From positions 11,485,556 through 11,549,555 of the forward strand of contig NC_133901.1 in the NCBI RefSeq assembly GCF_964199755.1: DNA of 64,000 bases, given 5' to 3'. The stretch is from Larus michahellis (Eukaryota; Chordata; Aves; Charadriiformes; Laridae). Positions 55,308 to 64,000 of this stretch are shown one piece after another; within the stretch, counting starts at the first letter, position 1; each line of letters begins with the position of its first letter. The position numbers were made by a program, and so were the translations under genes. Below the pieces are notes generated by a model. The model was given only the letters and a program-made list of their open reading frames with translations. It was not told where the DNA came from and searched no databases.

Positions 55308-56045
55308 TTGCCGGCGGGCGGAGGGGTGCTGCGCGTTTTGCTGTTGCGTCCGGCAGGGGGGCAGGTGCGTGTGTGGTTGCGGCAGGCGGGTGGGTGTGTG
55401 GGGCTGCAGGGCACGTGGGAGGCTTGTGGAGGTTTTTTGGGTTGTTGGGTGCTGTAGGCTTTTGCCGGCAGGCGGGGGGGCGTTGAGTGTTTTGGTGTTG
55501 CGAGTGGGGTGTTGCGGCAGGCGGGTGGGTGTGCGGGGCTGCGGGGCGTGTAGCAGGGGTGTGGAGGTCTTTTGGGGTGTTGGGTGCTGTATGATTTTGG
55601 CGTCGGGCGGAGCGTCTGGCGAGCGTTGTGGTGTTGCGAGTGGGGTATTGTGGCAGGCGTCGGGGCAGGTGCGTGTGTTGTTGCGGGAGGAGGGAGGGTG
55701 TGTGGGGCTGTAGGGCGTGTGCGGTGCGTGAGTGTGGTGTAAGTACTTAGTGGTGTTGTGTGTGGGGTGTTGTGTTGTGTGAGGTGCGTGTGTTGTTGGG
55801 TGAGGCGTGTGTGTGTGTGTGTGTAGGGCAGGGTGCGTGTGGTGAGGGGTGTGTATTTTTTGCGGGGTGTTGCGTGTGGGGTGTTGTTTTGTGTGAGGTG
55901 TGTTGTGGGTAGGTGCGTGTGTTGTGCGTGTGTTTGTGTGTGTGTGTGTGGTGTGAGGCGTTGTTGTGGGCGTGGGGGTGTGTGTGAGTGCGGGAGGGCG
56001 GTGTGGGCGGTGGGTGTGGAGAGGGCTGTTGTGGGGCAGAGGGGT

Positions 56046-56165
56046 GCCTACGGCCATATCACCCTGAGAACGCCCGATCTCGTCTGATCTCGGAAGCTAA
56101 GCAGGGTCGGGCCCGGTTAGTACTTGGATGGGAGACCGCCTGGGAATAGCGGGTGCTGTAGGCTT
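56046..56165 (+). rRNA. RNA5S: 5S rRNA gene, copy 52
   Basis: Changes: C14T, C104G; C91 is normal. It is the only copy from 48 to 59 with C104G. Downstream spacer is 822 bp, a (8 bp short)-b/c-d, otherwise like unit 50. Confidence 0.96.
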
Positions 56166-56987
56166 TTGCCGGCGGGCGGAGGGGTGCTGCGCGTTTTGCT
56201 GTTGCGTCCGGCAGGGGGGCAGGTGCGGGTGTGGTTGCGGCAGGCGTGTGGGGCTGCGGGGCGCGTGGGAGGCTTGTGGAGGTTTTTTGGGCTGTTGTAG
56301 GCTTTTGCCGGCAGGCGGGGGGGTGTTGAGTGTTTTGGTGTTGCGAGTGGGGTGTTGCGGCAGGCGGGTGGGTGTGTGGGGCTGGAGGGCGCGGGGCGTG
56401 TGGGAGTGGTGTGTAAGTATTTTGGGGGGCTGTGTTGGGGCAGGTGCGGGTGTAGTTGCGGCAGGCGGGCGGGTGTGTGGGGCTGCGGGCCGTGTGGCAG
56501 GGGTGTGGAGGTCTTTTGGGGTGTTGGGTGCTGTATGATTTTGGCGTCGGGCGGAGCGTCTGGCGAGCGTTGTGCTGTTGCGAGTGGGGTATTGTGGCAG
56601 GCGTCGGGGCAGGTGCGTGTGTTGTTGCGGGAGGAGGGAGGGTGTGTGGGGCTGTAGGTCGTGTGCGGTGCATGTGCGTGGTGTAAGTACTTAGTGGTGT
56701 TGTGTGTGGGGTGTTGTGTTGTGTGAGGTGCGTGTGTTGTTGGGTGAGGCGTGTGTGTGTGTGTGTAGGGCAGGGTGCGTGTGGTGAGGGGTGTGTATTT
56801 TTTGCGGGGTGTTGCGTGTGGGGTGTTGTTTTGTGTGAGGTGTGTTGTGGGTAGGTGCGTGTGTTGTGCGTGTGTTTGTGTGTGTGTGTGTGGTGTGAGG
56901 CGTTGTTGTGGGCGTGGGGGTGTGTGTGAGTGCGGGAGGGCGGTGTGGGCGGTGGGTGTGGAGAGGGCTGTTGTGGGGCAGAGGGGT

Positions 56988-57107
56988 GCCTACGGCCATA
57001 CCACCCTGAGAACGCCCGATCTCGTCTGATCTCGGAAGCTAAGCAGGGTCGGGCCCGGTTAGTACTTGGATGGGAGAGCGCCTGGGAATACCGGGTGCTG
57101 TAGGCTT
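56988..57107 (+). rRNA. RNA5S: 5S rRNA gene, copy 53
   Basis: Only C91G. Downstream spacer is 738 bp, (a/c' hybrid)-c-d; the hybrid point lies further right than in unit 51, since GCAGGTGCGGGTG of subrepeat a is kept. Confidence 0.96.
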
Positions 57108-57845
57108 TTGCCGGCGGGCGGAGGGGTGCTGCGCGTTTTGCTGTTGCGTCCGGCAGGGGGGCAGGTGCGGGTGTGGTTGCGGCAGGCGGGTGGGTGTGTG
57201 GGGCTGCAGGGCACGTGGGAGGCTTGTGGAGGTTTTTTGGGTTGTTGGGTGCTGTAGGCTTTTGCCGGCAGGCGGGGGGGCGTTGAGTGTTTTGGTGTTG
57301 CGAGTGGGGTGTTGCGGCAGGCGGGTGGGTGTGCGGGGCTGCGGGGCGTGTAGCAGGGGTGTGGAGGTCTTTTGGGGTGTTGGGTGCTGTATGATTTTGG
57401 CGTCGGGCGGAGCGTCTGGCGAGCGTTGTGGTGTTGCGAGTGGGGTATTGTGGCAGGCGTCGGGGCAGGTGCGTGTGTTGTTGCGGGAGGAGGGAGGGTG
57501 TGTGGGGCTGTAGGGCGTGTGCGGTGCGTGAGTGTGGTGTAAGTACTTAGTGGTGTTGTGTGTGGGGTGTTGTGTTGTGTGAGGTGCGTGTGTTGTTGGG
57601 TGAGGCGTGTGTGTGTGTGTGTGTAGGGCAGGGTGCGTGTGGTGAGGGGTGTGTATTTTTTGCGGGGTGTTGCGTGTGGGGTGTTGTTTTGTGTGAGGTG
57701 TGTTGTGGGTAGGTGCGTGTGTTGTGCGTGTGTTTGTGTGTGTGTGTGTGGTGTGAGGCGTTGTTGTGGGCGTGGGGGTGTGTGTGAGTGCGGGAGGGCG
57801 GTGTGGGTGGTGGGTGTGGAGAGGGCTGTTGTGGGGCAGAGGGGT

Positions 57846-57965
57846 GCCTATGGCCATACCACCCTGAGAACGCCCGATCTCGTCTGATCTCGGAAGCTAA
57901 GCAGGGTCGGGCCCGGTTAGTACTTGGATGGGAGAGCGCCTGGGAATACCGGGTGCTGTAGGCTT
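57846..57965 (+). rRNA. RNA5S: 5S rRNA gene, copy 54
   Basis: Changes: C6T, C91G. C6T gives a U6-G113 wobble in helix I. Downstream spacer is 1137 bp, a (8 bp short)-b-c'-c-d. Confidence 0.96.
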
Positions 57966-59102
57966 TTGCCGGCGGGCGGAGGGGTGCTGCGCGTTTTGCT
58001 GTTGCGTCCGGCAGGGGGGCAGGTGCGGGTGTGGTTGCGGCAGGCGTGTGGGGCTGCGGGGCGCGTGGGAGGCTTGTGGAGGTTTTTTGGGCTGTTGTAG
58101 GCTTTTGCCGGCAGGCGGGGGGGTGTTGAGTGTTTTGGTGTTGCGAGTGGGGTGTTGCAGCAGGCGGGTGGGTGTGTGGGGCTGGAGGGCGCGGGGCGTG
58201 TGGGAGTGGTGTGTAAGTATTTTGGGGGGCTGTGTTGGGGCAGGTGCGGGTGTAGTTGCGGCAGGCGGGCGGGTGTGTGGGGCTGCGGGCCGTGTGGCAG
58301 GGGTGTGGAGGTTTTCTGGAGTGTTGCGCGTGGCATGTTGGGTGCTGTAGGCTTTTGGCGGCGGGCGGAGGGGTGTTGAGCGTTTTGGTGTTGCGGGTGG
58401 GGGGTTGTGTCGGGGGGGCAGGTGCGTGTGTGGTTGCGGCAGGCGGGTGGGTGTGTGGGGCTGCAGGGCACGTGGGAGGCTTGTGGAGGTTTTTTGGGTT
58501 GTTGGGTGCTGTAGGCTTTTGCCGGCAGGCGGGGGGGCGTTGAGTGTTTTGGTGTTGCGAGTGGGGTGTTGCGGCAGGCGGGTGGGTGTGCGGGGCTGCG
58601 GGGCGTGTAGCAGGGGTGTGGAGGTCTTTTGGGGTGTTGGGTGCTGTATGATTTTGGCGTCGGGCGGAGCGTCTGGCGAGCGTTGTGGTGTTGCGAGTGG
58701 GGTATTGTGGCAGGCGTCGGGGCAGGTGCGTGTGTTGTTGCGGGAGGAGGGAGGGTGTGTGGGGCTGTAGGGCGTGTGCGGTGCGTGAGTGTGGTGTAAG
58801 TACTTAGTGGTGTTGTGTGTGGGGTGTTGTGTTGTGTGAGGTGCGTGTGTTGTTGGGTGAGGCGTGTGTGTGTGTGTGTGTAGGGCAGGGTGCGTGTGGT
58901 GAGGGGTGTGTATTTTTTGCGGGGTGTTGCGTGTGGGGTGTTGTTTTGTGTGAGGTGTGTTGTGGGTAGGTGCGTGTGTTGTGCGTGTGTTTGTGTGTGT
59001 GTGTGTGGTGTGAGGCGTTGTTGTGGGCGTGGGGGTGTGTGTGAGTGCGGGAGGGCGGTGTGGGCGGTGGGTGTGGAGAGGGCTGTTGTGGGGCAGAGGG
59101 GT

Positions 59103-59222
59103 GCCTACAGCCATACCACCCTGAGAACGCCCGATCTCGTCTGATCTCGGAAGCTAAGCAGGGTCGGGCCCGGTTAGTACTTGGATGGGAGACCGCCTGG
59201 GAATACCGGGTGCTGTAGGCTT
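59103..59222 (+). rRNA. RNA5S: 5S rRNA gene, copy 55, near-reference
   Basis: Only G7A, as copy 37, with promoter blocks and terminator intact, so it is a likely working gene. Downstream spacer is 1141 bp, a (8 bp short)-b-c'-c-d with (GT)11. Confidence 0.97.
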
Positions 59223-60363
59223 TTGCCGGCGGGCGGAGGGGTGCTGCGCGTTTTGCTGTTGCGTCCGGCAGGGGGGCAGGTGCGGGTGTGGTTGCGGTGG
59301 GCGTGTGGGGCTGCGGGGCGCGTGGGAGGCTTGTGGAGGTTTTTTGGGCTGTTGTAGGCTTTTGCCGGCAGGCGGGGGGGTGTTGAGTGTTTTGGTGTTG
59401 CGAGTGGGGTGTTGCGGCAGGCGGGTGGGTGTGTGGGGCTGGAGGGCGCGGGGCGTGTGGGAGCGGTGTGTAAGTATTTTGGGGGGCTGTGTTGGGGCAG
59501 GTGCGGGTGTAGTTGCGGCAAGCGGGCGGGTGTGTGGGGCTGCGGGCCGTGTGGCAGGGGTGTGGAGGTTTTCTGGAGTGTTGCGCGTGGCATGTTGGGT
59601 GCTGTAGGCTTTTGGCGGCGGGCGGAGGGGTGTTGAGCGTTTTGGTGTTGCGGGTGGGGGGTTGTGTCGGGGGGGCAGGTGCGTGTGTGGTTGCGGCAGG
59701 CGGGTGGGTGTGTGGGGCTGCAGGGCACGTGGGAGGCTTGTGGAGGTTTTTTGGGTTGTTGGGTGCTGTAGTCTTTTGCCGGCAGGCGGGGGGGCGTTGA
59801 GTGTTTTGGTGTTGCGAGTGGGGTGTTGCGGCAGGCGGGTGGGTGTGCGGGGCTGCGGGGCGTGTAGCAGGGGTGTGGAGGTCTTTTGGGGTGTTGGGTG
59901 CTGTATGATTTTGGCGTCGGGCGGAGCGTCTGGCGAGCGTTGTGGTGTTGCGAGTGGGGTATTGTGGCAGGCGTCGGGGCAGGTGCGCGTGTTGTTGCGG
60001 GAGGAGGGAGGGTGTGTGGGGCTGTAGGGCGTGTGCGGTGCGTGAGTGTGGTGTAAGTACTTAGTGGTGTTGTGTGTGGGGTGTTGTGTTGTGTGAGGTG
60101 CGTGTGTTGTTGGGTGAGGCGTGTGTGTGTGTGTGTGTGTGTAGGGCAGGGTGCGTGTGGTGAGGGGTGTGTATTTTTTGCGGGGTGTTGCGTGTGGGGT
60201 GTTGTTTTGTGTGAGGTGTGTTGTGGGTAGGTGCGTGTGTTGTGCGTGTGTTTGTGTGTGTGTGTGTGGTGTGAGGCGTTGTTGTGGGCGTGGGGGTGTG
60301 TGTGAGTGCGGGAGGGCGGTGTGGGCGGTGGGTGTGGAGAGGGCTGTTGTGGGGCAGAGGGGT

Positions 60364-60483
60364 GCCTATGGCCATACCACCCTGAGAACGCCCGATCTCA
60401 TCTGATCTCGGAAGCTAAGCAGGGTCAGGCCCGGTTAGTACTTGGATGGGAGACCGCCTGGGAATACCGGGTGCTGTAGGCTT
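60364..60483 (+). rRNA. RNA5S: 5S rRNA gene, copy 56
   Basis: Changes: C6T, G37A, G64A. Boxes A and C and helix V position 104 are intact. Downstream spacer is 738 bp, (a/c' hybrid)-c-d. Confidence 0.96.
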
Positions 60484-61221
60484 TTGCCGGCGGGCGGAGG
60501 GGTGCTGCGCGTTTTGCTGTTGCGTACGGCAGGGGGGCAGGTGCGTGTGTGGTTGCGGCAGGTGGGTGGGTGTGTGGGGCTGCAGGGCACGTGGGAGGCT
60601 TGTGGAGGTTTTTTGGGTTGTTGGGTGCTGTAGGCTTTTGCCGGCAGGCGGGGGGGCGTTGAGTGTTTTGGTGTTGTGAGTGGGGTGTTGCGGCAGGCGG
60701 GTGGGTGTGCGGGGCTGCGGGGCGTGTAGCAGGGGTGTGGAGGTCTTTTGGGGTGTTGGGTGCTGTATGATTTTGGCGTCGGGCGGAGCGTCTGGCGAGC
60801 GTTGTGGTGTTGCGAGTGGGGTATTGTGGCAGGCGTCGGGGCAGGTGCGTGTGTTGTTGCGGGAGGAGGGAGGGTGTGTGGGGCTGTAGGGCGTGTGCGG
60901 TGCGTGAGTGTGGTGTAAGTACTTAGTGGTGTTGTGTGTGGGGTGTTGTGTTGTGTGAGGTGCGTGTGTTGTTGGGTGAGGCGTGTGTGTGTGTGTGTGT
61001 AGGGCAGGGTGCGTGTGGTGAGGGGTGTGTATTTTTTGCGGGGTGTTGCGTGTGGGGTGTTGTTTTGTGTGAGGTGTGTTGTGGGTAGGTGCGTGTGTTG
61101 TGCGTGTGTTTGTGTGTGTGTGTGTGGTGTGAGGCGTTGTTGTGGGCGTGGGGGTGTGTGTGAGTGCGGGAGGGCGGTGTGGGCGGTGGGTGTGGAGAGG
61201 GCTGTTGTGGGGCAGAGGGGT

Positions 61222-61341
61222 GCCTACGGCCATACCACCCTGAGAACGCCCGATCTCGTCTGATCTCGGAAGCTAAGCAGGGTCGGGCCCGGTTAGTACT
61301 TGGATGGGAGACCGCCTGGGAATACCGGGTGCTGTAGGCTT
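61222..61341 (+). rRNA. RNA5S: 5S rRNA gene, copy 57 (reference)
   Basis: Identical to copy 42, 15 kb away in a different spacer context. With copy 42 it is the best candidate for a working gene, and unlike copy 42 it also keeps both upstream GGGCGG motifs. Downstream spacer is 1152 bp, (a/c' hybrid)-b-c'-c-d, an arrangement seen only here. Confidence 0.98.
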
Positions 61342-62493
61342 TTGCCGGCGGGCGGAGGGGTGCTGCGCGTTTTGCTGTTGCGTCCGGCAGGGGGGCAGGT
61401 GCGTGTGTGGTTGCGGCAGGTGGGTGGGTGTGTGGGGCTGCAGGGCACGTGGGAGGCTTGTGGAGGTTTTTTGGGTTGTTGGGTGCTGTAGGCTTTTGCC
61501 GGCAGGCGGGGGGGCGTTGAGTGTTTTGGTGTTGCGAGTGGGGTGTTGCGGCAGGCGGGTGGGTGTGTGGGGCTGGAGGGCGCGGGGCGTGTGGGAGTGG
61601 TGTGTAAGTATTTTGGGGGGCTGTGTTGGGGCAGGTGCGGGTGTAGTTGCGGCAGGCGGGCGGGTGTGTGGGGCTGCGGGCCGTGTGGCAGGGGTGTGGA
61701 GGTTTTCTGGAGTGTTGCGCGTGGCATGTTGGGTGCTGTAGGCTTTTGGCGGCGGGCGGAGGGGTGTTGAGCGTTTTGGTGTTGCGGGTGGGGGGTTGTG
61801 TCGGGGGGGCAGGTGCGTGTGTGGTTGCGGCAGGCGGGTGGGTGTGTGGGGCTGCAGGGCACGTGGGAGGCTTGTGGAGGTTTTTTGGGTTGTTGGGTGC
61901 TGTAGGCTTTTGCCGGCAGGCGGGGGGGCGTTGAGTGTTTTGGTGTTGCGAGTGGGGTGTTGCGGCAGGCGGGTGGGTGTGCGGGGCTGCGGGGCGTGTA
62001 GCAGGGGTGTGGAGGTCTTTTGGGGTGTTGGGTGCTGTATGATTTTGGCGTCGGGCGGAGCGTCTGGCGAGCGTTGTGGTGTTGCGAGTGGGGTATTGTG
62101 GCAGGCGTCGGGGCAGGTGCGTGTGTTGTTGCGGGAGGAGGGAGGGTGTGTGGGGCTGTAGGGCGTGTGCGGTGCGTGAGTGTGGTGTAAGTACTTAGTG
62201 GTGTTGTGTGTGGGGTGTTGTGTTGTGTGAGGTGCGTGTGTTGTTGGGTGAGGCGTGTGTGTGTGTGTGTGTAGGGCAGGGTGCGTGTGGTGAGGGGTGT
62301 GTATTTTTTGCGGGGTGTTGTGTGTGGGGTGTTGTTTTGTGTGAGGTGTGTTGTGGGTAGGTGCGTGTGTTGTGCGTGTGTTTGTGTGTGTGTGTGTGGT
62401 GTGAGGCGTTGTTGTGGGCGTGGGGGTGTGTGTGAGTGCGGGAGGGCGGTGTGGGCGGTGGGTGTGGAGAGGGCTGTTGTGGGGCAGAGGGGT

Positions 62494-62613
62494 GCCTACG
62501 GCCATACCACCCTGAGAACGCCCGATCTCGTCTGATCTCGGAAGCTAAGCAGGGTCGCGCCCGGTTAGTACTTGGATGGGAGACCGCCTGGGAATACCGG
62601 GTGCTGTAGGCTT
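62494..62613 (+). rRNA. RNA5S: 5S rRNA gene, copy 58
   Basis: Only G65C, between box A and the intermediate element. Downstream spacer is 832 bp, a-b/c-d, with the GTAGGTCGTG marker of units 50 and 52. Confidence 0.96.
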
Positions 62614-63445
62614 TTGCCGGCGGGCGGAGGGGTGCTGCGCGTTTTGCTGTTGCGTCCGGCAGGGGGGCAGGTGCGGGTGTGGTTGCGGCAGGCGGGTGGG
62701 CGTGTGGGGCTGCGGGGCGCGTGGGAGGCTTGTGGAGGTTTTTTGGGCTGTTGTAGGCTTTTGCCGGCAGGCGGGGGGGTGTTGAGTGTTTTGGTGTTGC
62801 GAGTGGGGTGTTGCGGCAGGCGGGTGGGTGTGTGGGGCTGGAGGGCGCGGGGCGTGTGCGAGTGGTGTGTAAGTATTTTGGGGGGCTGTGTTGGGGCAGG
62901 TGCGGGTGTAGTTGCGGCAGGCGGGCGGGTGTGTGGGGCTGCGGGCCGTGTGGCAGGGGTGTGGAGGTCTTTTGGGGTGTTGGGTGCTGTATGATTTTAG
63001 CGTCGGGCGGAGCGTCTGGCGAGCGTTGTGCTGTTGCGAGTGGGGTATTGTGGCAGGCGTCGGGGCAGGTGCGTGTGTTGTTGCGGGAGGAGGGAGGGTG
63101 TGTGGGGCTGTAGGTCGTGTGCGGTGCATGTGCGTGGTGTAAGTACTTAGTGGTGTTGTGTGTGGGGTGTTGTGTTGTGTGAGGTGCGTGTGTTGTTGGG
63201 TGAGGCGTGTGTGTGTGTGTGTGTAGGGCAGGGTGCGTGTGGTGAGGGGTGTGTATTTTTTGCGGGGTGTTGCGTGTGGGGTGTTGTTTTGTGTGAGGTG
63301 TGTTGTGGGTAGGTGCGTGTGTTGTGTGTGTGTTTGTGTGTGTGTGTGTGGTGTGAGGCGTTGTTGTGGGCGTGGGGGTGTGTGTGAGTGCGGGAGGGCG
63401 GTGTGGGCGGTGGGTGTGGAGAGGGCTGTTGTGGGGCAGAGGGGT

Positions 63446-63565
63446 GCCTACGGCCATACCACCCTGAGAACGCCCGATCTCGTCTGATCTCGGAAGCTAA
63501 GCAGGGTCGGGCCCGGTTAGTACTTGGATGGGAGAGCGCCTGGGAATACCGGGTGCTGTAGGCTT
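63446..63565 (+). rRNA. RNA5S: 5S rRNA gene, copy 59
   Basis: Only C91G. The gene is followed directly by subrepeat c and then d, with a, b and c' missing. The full unit would be about 700 bp, the shortest class, but the window ends inside it. Confidence 0.96.
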
Positions 63566-64000
63566 TTGCCGGCAGGCGGGGGGGCGTTGAGTGTTTTGGT
63601 GTTGCGAGTGGGGTGTTGCGGCAGGCGGGTGGGTGTGCGGGGCTGCGGGGCGTGTAGCAGGGGTGTGGAGGTCTTTTGGGGTGTTGGGTGCTGTATGATT
63701 TTGGCGTCGGGCGGAGCGTCTGGCGAGCGTTGTGGTGTTGCGAGTGGGGTATTGTGGCAGGCGTCGGGGCAGGTGCGTGTGTTGTTGCGGGAGGAGGGAG
63801 GGTGTGTGGGGCTGTAGGGCGTGTGCGGTGCGTGAGTGTGGTGTAAGTACTTAGTGGTGTTGTGTGGGGGGTGTTGTGTGAGGTGCGTGTATTGTTGGGT
63901 GAGGCGTGTGTGTGTGTGTGTAGGGCAGGGTGCGTGTGGTGAGGGGTGTGTATTTTTTGCGGGGTGTTGCGTGTGGGGTGTTGTTTTGTGTGAGGTGTGT
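63566..64000 (+). repeat. Partial minimal spacer (c-d) of unit 59
   Basis: Contains subrepeats c and d and the first part of the GT-rich distal spacer. It carries the TGTGTGGGGGGTGTTGTG and GTGTATTGTTGGG variants that otherwise occur together only in unit 22, 38 kb to the left. Confidence 0.9.

Larger units (their letters stand above)
1..64000 (+). repeat. 5S rDNA tandem array, 59 gene copies
   Basis: Fifty-nine 120-nt 5S genes repeat in one orientation at intervals of 840-1338 bp. Commonest periods are 1265, 1095/1101 and 952 bp; rarer ones are 851, 858, 944 and 1015. Neither edge shows unique flanking DNA, so the array extends both ways. Each unit is gene, then subrepeat-built proximal spacer, then GT-rich distal spacer and promoter-proximal stretch. 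No inverted unit, foreign insertion or second gene family was seen. Tandem 5S clusters separate from the 45S rDNA are usual in vertebrates. Near-identical neighbours mean true copy number depends on the assembly. Confidence 0.98.

Noticed and set aside
1-64000. CRISPR-like array, because of regular repeats
   Set aside because: The repeats are 5S genes, the spacing is far too long, and the spacers are themselves repetitive rather than unique.
81-64000. 5S-derived SINE insertions
   Set aside because: Copies share one orientation, a regular period and the same flanks, with no SINE body, poly-A tail or target-site duplications.

Overview
The whole window is one uninterrupted head-to-tail array of 5S ribosomal RNA genes, all transcribed rightward. 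There are 59 complete 120-nt gene copies, in units of 840 to 1338 bp. The first 80 bases are the end of a preceding spacer, and the last unit runs off the right edge. I see no protein gene, tRNA, other rRNA gene or interspersed mobile element. The gene body is vertebrate 5S: internal box A, intermediate element, box C and a T4 terminator. The 5' end (GCCTACGG) and the CCCTGAGAACGCCCG stretch fit a sauropsid (reptile or bird) better than the mammalian, frog or fish 5S sequences I remember. That placement is from memory and tentative.

Numbering used below: gene position 1 is the G of GCCT. The reference is the sequence shared by copies 42 (46092) and 57 (61222), the only two copies without a change. 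Each spacer has two parts. The proximal part is a chain of related subrepeats that I call a (147 bp), b (250 bp), c' (164 bp), c (135 bp) and d (about 160 bp). Each begins with a copy of the 5S 3' tail, intact or decayed, followed by a T4 run. The distal part is about 290 bp of GT-rich DNA with two (GT)n tracts and a conserved stretch just upstream of the next gene. Unit lengths follow from which subrepeats are present: a-b-c'-c-d is about 1265 bp, a-b-c-d 1095/1101, a-c'-c-d 1015, a-b/c-d 952, a-c-d 851 and a/c'-c-d 858.

The array is zoned. Copies 1-21 (81-24610) all carry C91G and C104G, usually with A5G, in 1095/1101 and 1265-type units. Copies 22-29 mostly have an intact box C but keep C104G. 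Copies 30-33 are four almost identical 1265-bp units with A88C, C91G and C104G. Copies 35-47 are mainly 952-bp units in which C104G is the usual change. Copies 48-59 have C104 restored (except copy 52), often keep C91G, and mix spacer types. Overall 35 of 59 copies carry C91G (box C) and 45 of 59 carry C104G (helix V). Only seven have both positions intact (22, 37, 42, 55, 56, 57, 58). Duplicated dimers and trimers of units mark recent unequal exchange.

Every unit would act through RNA polymerase III to make 5S rRNA for the large ribosomal subunit. Which copies are active cannot be read from sequence alone. The + strand of the spacers is almost purely G and T, which keeps reading frames open by chance. 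The long His/Pro/Thr-rich frames on the minus strand are not genes.
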